Shown: positions 9,801-17,814 of the stretch, piece after piece
Layout: each line of letters opens with the position of its first letter
Numbering within the stretch: the first letter of the stretch is position 1
Assembly (NCBI GenBank): GCA_965276665.1
Contig: OZ255620.1
Location: forward strand, 4,526,001-4,590,000
Reading direction: 5' to 3'
Length of the DNA: 64,000 bases
Source: CAWGJC01 sp965276665
Lineage (GTDB): Bacteria > Pseudomonadota > Alphaproteobacteria > Acetobacterales > Acetobacteraceae
The notes under the pieces: generated by a model
Told to the model about the DNA's origin: nothing
The model's input: the letters and a program-made list of their open reading frames with translations, nothing else
Database searches by the model: none
Position numbers and translations under genes: made by a program

Positions 9801-10545
9801 CTCGACCAACTGGAGCGTGGCCGGCGGCGTTCTGACGATGAACGATCAGTCGAGCTACACGGGTTTCGTCAGCGTCAACCAGAACAACGGCACGCGCTCG
9901 GGAATGCCCGCGCTCTCGACGCCTTCTTCCCATGCGGTCAACTCGGGGAACGGCGTCAACTTCCGCTACGGCTATTTCGAGGCCTCCATGGCCTTTCCGG
10001 GTGCGACGGCCGGCAACAATAATGGTTGGGCCGCCTTCTGGCTTGGCGACTTCGCGGACATCATCAATCTGCGGACCAGCCAGTCCGGCTATCGCTACAT
10101 GGAGCTCGACATCATCGAGCTCTACCCGACCGGAGACAACAGCAAGCCGGACGGCATCACGCCCACCTACACGGTGCATGAGTGGGTGCGCGGCAACTCG
10201 CAGCAGGGCTACTCGAACCAGAACAGCGCGCCGGCGAGCGTCCCCGCTGGTTACGACCCGACGCAGATGCACAAATACGCCGCGCTTTGGACGCCCGGAA
10301 AGATCGTCTGGTATCTCGACGATGTGGCGGTGGTGACGGTCACGCTGAACACGTCGCAGTCGGTCTATGAGCAATACGACACGACGCCGGGGAACAGCGC
10401 GACGCTCGTGCAGAACCAGAACACGCCGAACTTCACCTATGAAGTCGGCCAGGACTCATCGAGCCCCTCGCAGCAGATGTATGTGCAGCTCGGGACCGGC
10501 GCGAACAAGGTCACGCAGTTCGGTCACGTCTGCGTCTGGCAGTAG
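6838..10545 (+). CDS. Tailspike/tail fibre with C-terminal GH16 glycoside hydrolase domain
   Basis: 1235 residues. The N-terminus (SNLPGASTGSLGDIAPVTQG) is a fibre attachment region. Residues 330-520 hold repeated beta segments (IGQLVTGTNI, AGQIVTGTNIPAG), then a fibre stem (TTLQAATKGYVDTAVAG). A Trp-rich repeat ending in SADPR lies near 860-940. The C-terminal 290 residues are GH16-like, with the catalytic signature ELDIIE at 1089-1094; the two glutamates would be nucleophile and acid/base. GH16 enzymes cleave beta-glucans and related polymers, so this is probably an exopolysaccharide depolymerase used at adsorption. A second GH16 gene lies at 19061. Confidence 0.85.
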   Translation: MSATISNLPGASTGSLGDIAPVTQGSNGPGTGTTRKLTMQQLLNAGSALATLPTAFSSNTDTALVFRGNIAYQATIPTGGGGVTPPSAQLLGGTGSAFTELALDGQTLKLAGSTVSANVAGTAAALAAGDLSQVAASSAQALTARENLFSNADPSISGGTFALSSMRLGDLYDSTSWSQYSSGKLIVSTNSNAIVGVAINNFAAGSANQPCAIYGEAAIAAGSTGNLAYSVYGVVNLFDAGRGVALDAEPHNYAGPSSPILPPITSGAQHQSSGITSAAGGPFLSGTAYSIGFPGRGPAEWFYGTYARAGAIQLYASYYAGSYNNTAGTPNGTLWGHYLQLPTPPVTPNGTGTLSFVASAASNLSGAYPYTVYTNSPPAGLAIGQLVTGTNIKAGTFIADINGTQLFFGQGNVPGTVSAGQIVTGTNIPAGATVAVVDAIKSSFNLSAMPTGPIASGATIHVATTGAGVNLTTAQVTTPSISLSAIPTSPGVTSGETLTIGQTPYSFGYVVNPKAPLTIGDGTTTPDNSKAIMFGVVENLGGFTGGILRDGSFANDYLTIAGQAPTITADGGAALQLATSNGIGFHLLNPLNPAVNYLTVRGSAGNANVQVGYGGTGSGSIEVLSPTVFDSTVTLAAAPTTTLQAATKGYVDTAVAGAGSGVLPWVANRFYAPELAGVGVASTALAVGTLYASPVYIPAGTSITKIAFHQSAVNSAAYNAELGLYTDGGRVPGALVSGSDTGSIAIAASTAAGDQVFTYSSPIAITTGGWYWIAFQMSAAGASIVSINSSNGGAINTFIGGGSFATLATQTASGYSVSQTFGTLPGTFGGSPNVGVGPFAGLSSGSAAPAFTESLNDTEVYSPSTTITDAYGDTFALLAPTDGNPGYQISHAGTLDGTSHGVVLLMYYGHAVYQQNYNNAWYAWNHSSSTWTSSADPRPGINAPGQAVLAGYRTRTFGADNMGELSLVNGYSGTHDFYTSDPYSYMDGSTNWSVAGGVLTMNDQSSYTGFVSVNQNNGTRSGMPALSTPSSHAVNSGNGVNFRYGYFEASMAFPGATAGNNNGWAAFWLGDFADIINLRTSQSGYRYMELDIIELYPTGDNSKPDGITPTYTVHEWVRGNSQQGYSNQNSAPASVPAGYDPTQMHKYAALWTPGKIVWYLDDVAVVTVTLNTSQSVYEQYDTTPGNSATLVQNQNTPNFTYEVGQDSSSPSQQMYVQLGTGANKVTQFGHVCVWQ

Positions 10546-10591
10546 TCCGCCCTAATCGCCTAACCCTTCCTTCATCGTGAGAGACCCGCCG

Positions 10592-13500
10592 ATGCGCTTT
10601 GCGACATCGTTGATCGCGCTCGTCCTGAGCGCGGGCCTTGCCGTGCCCGCGATGGCGAAGGATTTCGTCGTCGGGCAGGCGACGCTCGCGCATGGGCCGA
10701 AGGTCGTCGCGGTGCCGAAGATGCTGGCGCAGGGGCCGCGCAAGTACACCCTCAGTCTGCCGACCCTGGCGCAATTCAGCGACGGCTCGATCCTGACGGC
10801 GGCGCAGCTCAATGCGCTGCTGAACGTGGCGGTCGGCGCGGTACCGGCGTCTCAGGTCGGGATCGCCAATGGCGTGGCGGCCCTCGACGGGGACGCACGG
10901 GTTCCTTCGGCGCAGATGCCGCTTGCCATCGCGCTTGGGGCAGGCTCGTCCGCCGTCACGCAGACCGCGGGCGACAACACCACGGCACCAGCGACGGACG
11001 CTTTCGTGGTGCGGGCACTCGGGGGCGTCACCTCGGGCGTCTCGTCTTTTCAGAGCCGGACAGGCTCCGTCACCCTTCAGGGCGCGGACGTGACGACCGC
11101 GCTCGGCTTCACGCCATACAGCGCGTCGAACCCCGCCGCCTATGTGAGCGCCGTCTCTCCGGCTTTCAGCGGCACACCGACAGCGCCGACCGCGTCAAAC
11201 GGCACGAACACCACCCAGCTTGCCACCACGGGCTTCGTGCAAAGCGCGCTGGCAAACATCAGCACGGGCGTCACCAGCTTTCAGAGTCGCACGGGCACTG
11301 TGAGCTTGCAGGGGTCGGACGTGATCTCGGCGCTCGGCTTCTCTCCCTATAATTCCACGAACCCAGCCGGATATGTCTCCGCCGCTTCGCCTACCTTCAC
11401 TGGCACCCCTAGCGCTCCGACAGCGGCCGGCGGCACGAACAGCACACAGCTCGCGACAACTGGCTTCGTGCAAAATGCTATCTCCGGGGTGAGCGGCACC
11501 TTCTCGCCGGACAACAGCATGGCGAAGCTGTCCAGCGGACTCTACAGCGCGAGCGGCCTCATCAACATCATGGCGCTGGCCGGCGGCATCCCGATCAACG
11601 ATTACGGTGTCCACACGATCGGTAATGCACCGACTGGATCGATCTTCCATGGGCTGACTACGCTCGCGCAGGTGGCGGCGCTCAACATCAACGGCATCAC
11701 GCCGTTCTCCTTCCTGACCGACAATGGCAGCGTGACCGGTCCGGCTTGCACGCCGGGCAGTAGCACCAACTGCTTCACCTCGGCGAGCGGCAGTTACAAG
11801 CTGACTAACGCCTCGGTGCCAAGTCTCGACATTGCTTGGCTGGCTGCCGAAGGCGCGGAGATGACGGCCGGCGGGGCTTACGCCCCAGGCTGTCCTACTG
11901 TCAGTTCGGGCGGGTGTTACGTCATTGGCAGTTCTCTGCCGCTGACGGTCATGCTGCCGATGAACACAAACGGCAACAATCAGCCGGCCTCCGAAGGCGT
12001 GTTGGCCGGGGACTCGAAATATCGGTCGAAGCTGCAAGCCGGCTCATCGTTTGGCTCGCTCGTCGCGGGCTACATGAACCTTCCGCTGGTGACAGCGGGC
12101 GATCCTTCCGCAACGGCGTCCAACCAGCTCGGCCGCTATGCGCCAAATGGGTTGTCCATTGCTTACAACGAGGTGCATGACATCAGCGTGGTTGGCAGCA
12201 CTTCTGCAAACGCGTGGACGAGCCCCTATTTGACGGACGGCATCGCCATTGCGCCGCGCATGCGCCTGACCAACGTCACTTCCTACGATTTCTACAATGA
12301 CTTTTCGACCCTTGGCGATCACACCGACTACAAAACCGTGCAAGCCAACGGCGGCGAGTGCGGCATGTATTGGGCACCGCCAAACTCGGTGCTCGTGGGA
12401 GACCAAACGTATCGCGACTTCGCCGCAAGCGGCGCTGCACGAGGCGCAATGTGCGTCGATGGGAATGCCTCGGTCAGCGGCGAGTTCGATGCCGAGAGCT
12501 ACCTAAACGCGCAGGGCTACAACTTCTACGGCTACAACAACGGGTGCGCTCCGCTGATCGGCGATGCGCACTTCGAGCGCCTGATGATGGAGGAAACCGG
12601 GCTCGGCTTCGCGATCGATGATCATGTTTTCAACGGTGGCACCTATACCGATGGGAATAAGTGCCGGAGCATTCAGAATTTGCGGGTGGAATATACCTTC
12701 CCGCAGTTCCAGAATTCCGCCTTTCCGAGCGGGCTTGGCCGCGTGCGTCGAGCGGCGTGGGATGTCACGACGATGTCGGGCTATCTCCATGGCATTTCTG
12801 ACAATGGTGGAACGATGGTGCCGATCCCGGACCCGACAGGTTCCCACGGCATCGCGATCTTCAACCTGAACGGCATCGGCGATTCTGCCACCAACATGGG
12901 TTTTGGCATCAGCGGCGACATCACGGGACTCGCCGGAGCTGCGGTGGGACAGGGGCCGGGCGGATCGACCATTCCGTTCTTCAATGCGGGTGCCACCGGC
13001 GGCAATCCATATCTGGCGGCACTTTGGTCGCAGACCAACGGCACCACTCCTGGTTCAGGCGGCTTCGCGATCTTCAACAGCGCGGGCAACGTAACGCAGA
13101 GCTACGTGGGTGATGCTTACGAGTTCAAGGGCGGCACTTATGGCGACGTGCAACCTGCGGGCGTCGTCCCGAACATGCCGGTGATCGGCGTTGCCGCGCA
13201 GAACGGCATCACGAACGGCCAAGTGGTGATGATGCAGCAGCACGGCTACGCTTTCGTCAACACCGGCTATAGCTACGGCTTCAACGGGTTCGAGAAGAAA
13301 AGCCAGGGGGTTGGCGGCCGGGCTGTCATCGCGGCCGGCAGCGGCGGCACGAACGGCACCTATGCAGCGACCTCCACCGGCGGCGGCTGCTCCCAGCAGG
13401 CGTCATTCAATATCGTGGTTTCCGGCGGCCAGATTACGCAGGTCAATTCGAACTTCAGCCCGAACCCTGGCTCCGGCCCGCTGAATTGCACCTCGGCCCC

Positions 13501-13690
13501 CACGGTTCCTGTTACCGGCGTTCCTGGACTGTCGGGCGGCAGCGTCACGCTGCAATGGCCGGCGGCGGGACTCACTGCTACGAGCAGCCCGCAGGATGGT
13601 GTGATCTTCGCCATGGGCCTGCAATCCAGCACCGGCAGCACCGGCAGCGGCACGCAGACGTCGTTCTCCCGCCTGATCGGAATGCAATGA
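10592..13690 (+). CDS. Tail fibre/tailspike with N-terminal Sec signal peptide
   Basis: 1032 residues from the ATG at 10592, preceded by GAGAG at good spacing. The first 22 residues are a textbook signal peptide (MRFATSLIALVL... ending AMA, then KD). Two fibre repeats of about 80 residues follow (SFQSRTGSVTLQGADV, LGFTPY, PTAPTASNGTN, QLATTGFVQ), then a long beta-rich body that resembles a right-handed beta-helix spike. The C-terminal 150 residues are Gly/Ser/Thr-rich. The fibre repeat fits a virion protein; a cleavable signal peptide does not. The stop overlaps the next ATG. Confidence 0.75.
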   Translation: MRFATSLIALVLSAGLAVPAMAKDFVVGQATLAHGPKVVAVPKMLAQGPRKYTLSLPTLAQFSDGSILTAAQLNALLNVAVGAVPASQVGIANGVAALDGDARVPSAQMPLAIALGAGSSAVTQTAGDNTTAPATDAFVVRALGGVTSGVSSFQSRTGSVTLQGADVTTALGFTPYSASNPAAYVSAVSPAFSGTPTAPTASNGTNTTQLATTGFVQSALANISTGVTSFQSRTGTVSLQGSDVISALGFSPYNSTNPAGYVSAASPTFTGTPSAPTAAGGTNSTQLATTGFVQNAISGVSGTFSPDNSMAKLSSGLYSASGLINIMALAGGIPINDYGVHTIGNAPTGSIFHGLTTLAQVAALNINGITPFSFLTDNGSVTGPACTPGSSTNCFTSASGSYKLTNASVPSLDIAWLAAEGAEMTAGGAYAPGCPTVSSGGCYVIGSSLPLTVMLPMNTNGNNQPASEGVLAGDSKYRSKLQAGSSFGSLVAGYMNLPLVTAGDPSATASNQLGRYAPNGLSIAYNEVHDISVVGSTSANAWTSPYLTDGIAIAPRMRLTNVTSYDFYNDFSTLGDHTDYKTVQANGGECGMYWAPPNSVLVGDQTYRDFAASGAARGAMCVDGNASVSGEFDAESYLNAQGYNFYGYNNGCAPLIGDAHFERLMMEETGLGFAIDDHVFNGGTYTDGNKCRSIQNLRVEYTFPQFQNSAFPSGLGRVRRAAWDVTTMSGYLHGISDNGGTMVPIPDPTGSHGIAIFNLNGIGDSATNMGFGISGDITGLAGAAVGQGPGGSTIPFFNAGATGGNPYLAALWSQTNGTTPGSGGFAIFNSAGNVTQSYVGDAYEFKGGTYGDVQPAGVVPNMPVIGVAAQNGITNGQVVMMQQHGYAFVNTGYSYGFNGFEKKSQGVGGRAVIAAGSGGTNGTYAATSTGGGCSQQASFNIVVSGGQITQVNSNFSPNPGSGPLNCTSAPTVPVTGVPGLSGGSVTLQWPAAGLTATSSPQDGVIFAMGLQSSTGSTGSGTQTSFSRLIGMQ

Positions 13691-15528
13691 TGCGCCGCCG
13701 CGAATTCGGCCTCGGCGCTGCCGCCGCGGCGCTCCTGCCGGCGGCCGCACGCGGCCAGGCGGTGATCATCGGGCCGGCGTCGTCAACGAGCGCCGTCGCT
13801 GCTACGCCAGCATCGCTCCCGGTGCTCGTCGGGCTGCCAACACCGAGCTATTTCTACCCGCTATCCGACCCCGATGCGGGAAGCGTCACCGCGATCAACT
13901 CGCGTGCGCCGGGCACGAACACGATGACGAGCTATCAGCCCGGCACGGGCTGCTGCCCCGGACAGCCGAGCCTGCTGCGCGGTTTGCCGCAGTCCACGTC
14001 GATGCTGTTCTCTCGGCACACCGCGGGCTCGATTGGTGGCGGCAGCGTGCTCGACAATGCCGGCGCGACGGCGATGTCGCATTACTACGTGATGGCGCCG
14101 AATGCCACGCGCAGCGGCTCAGCCTACTGGCAGGATTTCGCATCGAAGGTGAGCACCACGGCGCCGTATGCCGGGTATCGTTGGGGTTGCTACTGGAACG
14201 GCACGGCGCTGGTGCTCTACTTTCGCCTGCAAAGCGCCGTCACCGCCGACTATATCGAAGTGCGCGGCTCATTCGACCTGCTGAATCGCCGGCCGCGCTT
14301 CGTCGCCTTTAGCTACGACGGAAGTAAGAAAGCGGCGGGCGTATCACTTTACTATTCCGACGATAGCGGCAATCTGGTGCTCGACACCCCGAACGTCGCC
14401 AGCGACACTTTCGCCTCGGGCGACACGGCAACCAACACCGGCGCCCTGGTCATCAGCGGCATGGGTGATTCGCCTACCGTTCCTGTCGGCCAGTATTGGG
14501 ACGGGTGGAGCTCTTGCTATACGCCCTATGCGTTCCTGCTTTCGCAGCAGAGCTTGGCGAGCATCGCAGCGGCCACGCCGACGCAGGTCAACCAAACGAT
14601 CTACGCCGGCCCGGCGCAGAACGTCATCGCCAGCTTCGACGCGACATCCGATATTGACGACATGCAGGCGTTGTTGCTGCTGATTGCCTTGCAACTGCGC
14701 AAGCAGATCAACCTGCTCGGGATCGTCGTCAGCGGCAGCAACGTCCACGCGGCGGCGGTGTTCGACGCGATCCTGCGCTCGCGCGGCCTCGTCATCCCAA
14801 TCGCCGCCTACAAGGGCACCGACCGGATCACCACGGGCACCTGGGCGGATGGCGCGTGGGCGGCGTTTGGCCTGACCAAGACGAACGCCAGCTATCCCGA
14901 TCCGCAGCCCTCGCTCCGCTCCTGGCTCGCCGCCGCGCCGAACGGGTCCGTCAGGTATATATCAATGGGGCCGATGCAGGAGGAAGCAGCGCTGCTCGCC
15001 TCGCCGGCGGATGCCACCAGCCCGCTGACCGGATCGCAGCTGATCGCGGCGAAGCTCGACCACATGGTTTCCATGTGCGGCGCCTATAACAGCGGGACGC
15101 CCGAGTACAACCTCGCCAACGCGCCGGCGCAGGCGGCCGCGGTGTTCGCCGGCTGGCCGGTGCCGATCTTTGTTTCGTCCCTCGACAACGGCACCGGCAC
15201 TAGCGTCGCGACGGCCGGCAATTCGACGATCTGCCCGGCGCGGTCGGGTTTCGAGACATGGAGTTCCTACAACGGCAACCGGGCCTCGTCCTATGACGTG
15301 ACGGCGGCCTATGCGGCGGCGTTCCCCGCGTCACCGCTTATCACCACGACCGGCGGTCACCAGAATGTCGTGATGACGGTCAACGCCAGCACGGGGGCGA
15401 ACACCTGGACCGCGACACCCGGCACTCACAATGCGCTCGTGGTGCCGTCCCAGTCGGCTTTGCTGGCCGCGATGGAGGCGCTGCTGAACGAGAGCTCAAT
15501 CCACATTCTTGATAGCTGGACACCGTAA
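13687..15528 (+). CDS. Tat-signal protein with LamG-like region and nucleoside-hydrolase-like domain
   Basis: 613 residues, start overlapping the previous stop (ATGATG; either ATG possible). Residues 1-24 are a Tat signal (RRREFGLG, hydrophobic stretch, ARGQA). Residues about 40-290 are beta-rich and LamG/concanavalin-like (RFVAFSYDGSKKAAGVSLYYSDD). From about 305 there is a nucleoside-hydrolase-like fold: FDATSDIDDMQAL places D318, D322, D324 and D325 like the calcium-binding Asp cluster (DIGNDIDDALAL) of that superfamily, followed by a hydrophobic strand INLLGIVVSGSN. The substrate is unknown; ribosyl-type linkages in a surface glycan are one speculation. Position in the fibre block suggests a host-surface role. 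Confidence 0.6.
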   Translation: MMRRREFGLGAAAAALLPAAARGQAVIIGPASSTSAVAATPASLPVLVGLPTPSYFYPLSDPDAGSVTAINSRAPGTNTMTSYQPGTGCCPGQPSLLRGLPQSTSMLFSRHTAGSIGGGSVLDNAGATAMSHYYVMAPNATRSGSAYWQDFASKVSTTAPYAGYRWGCYWNGTALVLYFRLQSAVTADYIEVRGSFDLLNRRPRFVAFSYDGSKKAAGVSLYYSDDSGNLVLDTPNVASDTFASGDTATNTGALVISGMGDSPTVPVGQYWDGWSSCYTPYAFLLSQQSLASIAAATPTQVNQTIYAGPAQNVIASFDATSDIDDMQALLLLIALQLRKQINLLGIVVSGSNVHAAAVFDAILRSRGLVIPIAAYKGTDRITTGTWADGAWAAFGLTKTNASYPDPQPSLRSWLAAAPNGSVRYISMGPMQEEAALLASPADATSPLTGSQLIAAKLDHMVSMCGAYNSGTPEYNLANAPAQAAAVFAGWPVPIFVSSLDNGTGTSVATAGNSTICPARSGFETWSSYNGNRASSYDVTAAYAAAFPASPLITTTGGHQNVVMTVNASTGANTWTATPGTHNALVVPSQSALLAAMEALLNESSIHILDSWTP

Positions 15529-15548
15529 ACATCGAGCAGGAGCCAGCC

Positions 15549-16046
15549 ATGCCACCTGTTTTCCAGTGGGCTGCCGAGAAGATCAGACAGGATCCCTTCT
15601 GGCTTGAAGTGTTTCTTGCCGTCGCCGCTTTTACGTGGTCATCGGGGCTGATTTACACCGCGCCGTTGCACCTCATTATCGAGGTCACAAGCAACGACTT
15701 CTATTCGGTCGTCACGCTCCATCACCGCCAAGTCATAGCCTCAAGCGGCTTGCTTTTGGCCTTAACCACGTCCCTTGGAACGTGGAGCCATATTCGTCTC
15801 CTCCGGCTTTCCTCGGCCTTCCTTCTCATGATTCTGTGGATCGGTCTGACATATGGCCTGCTGAAAGTCTTGCAGTGGAACGTCACCTCGGGTGTTCGGC
15901 TCTATATGACGATCGCCGGAGCCGAGATGATCTTGTGCTCCTACCACGTCTTTTTCGGTCTTGAAGATTTAAGGGCGTCATCCCGAGTGCAGCGTTTTCT
16001 TGCGCGCTTTCGCCGAGGCCGAACAAATGCCAATTACTCCCAGTGA
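15549..16046 (+). CDS. Four-helix integral membrane protein, lysis-cassette position
   Basis: 165 residues with about four hydrophobic segments (near 18-40, 64-80, 86-108 and 116-136) and a basic C-terminus (RFLARFRRGR). It opens the lysis cassette, and its end overlaps the spanin-like gene by 20 bases. Holin or antiholin is possible by position, but no holin family is recognised and the length is on the large side. Confidence 0.55.
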   Translation: MPPVFQWAAEKIRQDPFWLEVFLAVAAFTWSSGLIYTAPLHLIIEVTSNDFYSVVTLHHRQVIASSGLLLALTTSLGTWSHIRLLRLSSAFLLMILWIGLTYGLLKVLQWNVTSGVRLYMTIAGAEMILCSYHVFFGLEDLRASSRVQRFLARFRRGRTNANYSQ

Positions 16047-16434
16047 CCCGGGGCATGGCGACTTTCAGGAATTTCTTGTCGGCTTGATAGGGGCGCTGGC
16101 GACCGTGATGGCGACATTCATCGCTTGGTTGCTGCGGCTGCCCTTCATCTGGCTGTTGGGTCGATCAAAGGTAAAGGCCGATCGAGAGGAACTCAGCTAC
16201 GCACGGCTGGAGCGAGAAAACCTGCGCTTGAAAGATGATAAAGGGGAGCTTGAGCACGACCGCAATCGAGGATGGGACTTGGCGCGGTGGTGGTGTGGCA
16301 CAGCATATGACATGGAATACGCGGTCGCCAACGTGGAGCGGCAGGCCAACATCAAACTGAGAGATGCCGGCTTGCCGATGGTCGATTGGCCGCAGCGCCA
16401 AGCGCTGCCGGGTCTTGAGGAACCGAAAACATGA
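16027..16434 (+). CDS. Membrane-anchored coiled-coil protein, i-spanin (Rz)-like candidate
   Basis: 135 residues: a short N-terminus, one long hydrophobic anchor (about 18-45), then a charged heptad-like stretch (VKADREELSYARLERENLRLKDDKG..., about 48-80). This is the architecture of inner-membrane spanins. It starts inside the preceding membrane protein gene and lies just before the endolysin. A Cys (WWCGTAY) follows the coil. No separate outer-membrane spanin is obvious nearby, although the lipoprotein at 17815 could be considered. Assigned by architecture and position only. Confidence 0.5.
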   Translation: MPITPSDPGHGDFQEFLVGLIGALATVMATFIAWLLRLPFIWLLGRSKVKADREELSYARLERENLRLKDDKGELEHDRNRGWDLARWWCGTAYDMEYAVANVERQANIKLRDAGLPMVDWPQRQALPGLEEPKT

Positions 16435-16447
16435 GCACCTTTCATCC

Positions 16448-17005
16448 ATGAACGACAGCTTCGATGCGACGAATACCTTCATCCTGCGATGGGAGGGGGG
16501 CTATTCCTCGATTGCAGCCGATGCGGGGAATTGGTCGGCGGGACGTGTGCGGGTCGGAACCCTGATCGGCAGCAACATGGGCGTCAGTGCGCCGACGCTG
16601 ATTGATTGGCTTGGCCGCGTTATTACCGCCGCCGACATGCGAGCGCTCTCGTCAGACATCCAAGCCGCGATCTTTGGCGCTCATTACTGGAACCTGATGG
16701 GCGCCTATGGATTGCCGGCCGGTGTCGATCTCGCGGTCGTGGATTTTGGATACAACGCCGGAGCCAAGCGATCCGCAATTATGCTGCAAGACATCCTTGG
16801 GGTCGCACAAGACGGTTCAATTGGGCCGGAAACTCAGACCGCCGCCGCGGCCAAGGATGCGACTGTGCTCATTGAGGCACTGATCAACGCGCAGCGCAGC
16901 TACTACCAGAGCTTGGACAATCCTCTTGACGAGAAGGGTTGGCTCAATCGCTGCGATGCACGGCAGACGGCCGCGTTGGCGCTTGTCGGAAAGGAACCCT
17001 CATGA
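16448..17005 (+). CDS. GH108 endolysin (N-acetylmuramidase)
   Basis: 185 residues. The N-terminal GH108 domain has the FILRWEGGY motif with catalytic Glu16 and a VRVGTLIGSNMGVS substitute for the usual Gly-rich loop. VDFGYNAG and the C-terminal GVAQDGSIGPETQTAAAA are the peptidoglycan-binding-3 part. It cleaves the glycan backbone of murein at lysis. There is no signal peptide, so it depends on a holin. The start ATG sits 13 bases after the spanin-like stop. Its stop overlaps the next ATG by four bases. Confidence 0.9.
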   Translation: MNDSFDATNTFILRWEGGYSSIAADAGNWSAGRVRVGTLIGSNMGVSAPTLIDWLGRVITAADMRALSSDIQAAIFGAHYWNLMGAYGLPAGVDLAVVDFGYNAGAKRSAIMLQDILGVAQDGSIGPETQTAAAAKDATVLIEALINAQRSYYQSLDNPLDEKGWLNRCDARQTAALALVGKEPS

Positions 17006-17445
17006 AGAACCTCGCCGCTTGGTTCAAGCAGCCCACCACTATCAACGGCCTCGGCGTGCTTGCTGGCGTCATCGCCGGCATAGTCGTGCAGCTTATGGCG
17101 CACCAGACTAGCTACTCGTTGGCAGCCGGAGCAGCCGTCGCCGGAATTCTCCATCTCGTGCTGCCGGATTCCACGGCAGGAACCGCTGCGTCGAAGCTGA
17201 CGACCGACGCGCTCGAACTTGTGCGGTCGCTTGTGCATGGCGGCGCTGGTGGGATGACGATGGCACCTGAAGTGCTCATGGATATTCTTGCCGTGCTTCA
17301 AGCATTCGAACCCACGGCAACCCCGGTGGCAGTCACGAACGGAAAGGCTGCTCTAGCACGACTTGCGTTGCGTCCAAGCAATTTCAAAGGTCCAGTTGAG
17401 ACGAAGCCTTCGTCCGTGATCGTGCCGGAAGGAGTTCAGGTATGA
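17002..17445 (+). CDS. Holin-like membrane protein
   Basis: 147 residues with two closely spaced hydrophobic segments (about 14-35 and 41-60: GVLAGVIAGIVVQLMAH and LAAGAAVAGILHLVLPD) and a long soluble C-terminal part. It overlaps the endolysin stop (ATGA) and the next small membrane peptide. Placement directly after the endolysin and the membrane hairpin make a holin role plausible; the family is not recognised. Confidence 0.55.
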   Translation: MKNLAAWFKQPTTINGLGVLAGVIAGIVVQLMAHQTSYSLAAGAAVAGILHLVLPDSTAGTAASKLTTDALELVRSLVHGGAGGMTMAPEVLMDILAVLQAFEPTATPVAVTNGKAALARLALRPSNFKGPVETKPSSVIVPEGVQV

Positions 17446-17606
17446 TCCTCCTTCTGGTCGTCCTAATCCTTCTGTTTGGCGTGGGAGGCGGCTACGGCGG
17501 CTACCGCGCCGGGTTCTACCACACCCCATACGGCATGGGCGGCGGGATCATCTGGATCATCGTCGTTATCGTCGTGCTTTGGCTGGTGGTCGGTGGACGC
17601 TTCTGA
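17442..17606 (+). CDS. Very small membrane peptide, DUF3309-like
   Basis: 54 residues, start overlapping the previous stop (ATGA). Two hydrophobic stretches (ILLLVVLILLFGVGGG at the N-terminus; IIWIIVVIVVLWLVV at the C-terminus) flank a Gly/Tyr-rich turn (YGGYRAGFYH), and the peptide ends GGRF. The layout is like DUF3309 small membrane proteins, which are widespread in alphaproteobacteria and their phages. It could contribute to membrane lesion formation, but this is not shown. Confidence 0.7.
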   Translation: MILLLVVLILLFGVGGGYGGYRAGFYHTPYGMGGGIIWIIVVIVVLWLVVGGRF

Positions 17607-17769
17607 CGAGGCGCCGTTCGCCTATCGGCCCGTCAGTCTTCTTGGCGGCCTCTATGTTGTGCTCTGGAAGATGGGCGATCGCTGGGTGCAGGTCTCAAGC
17701 CCTGGCACACGCGCGGAAACGATCCGGTATCTGGAAAAGCTTAGTCAGGAGCTGAACCGGGCTTGGTGA
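17593..17769 (+). CDS. Small phage protein of unknown function
   Basis: 58 residues from a GTG inside the end of the DUF3309-like gene (14-base overlap). Contains YRPVSLLGGLYVVLWKMGDRWVQVSSPG and an amphipathic C-terminal helix (ETIRYLEKLSQELNRAW). No signal or transmembrane segment. The compact overlap with its neighbour supports its being real. Function unknown. Confidence 0.55.
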   Translation: MDASDEAPFAYRPVSLLGGLYVVLWKMGDRWVQVSSPGTRAETIRYLEKLSQELNRAW

Positions 17770-17814
17770 CGCAAACCTTTTAGCTTCCACTCTCCCCAAC
17801 TCAAGGAAAACCCG

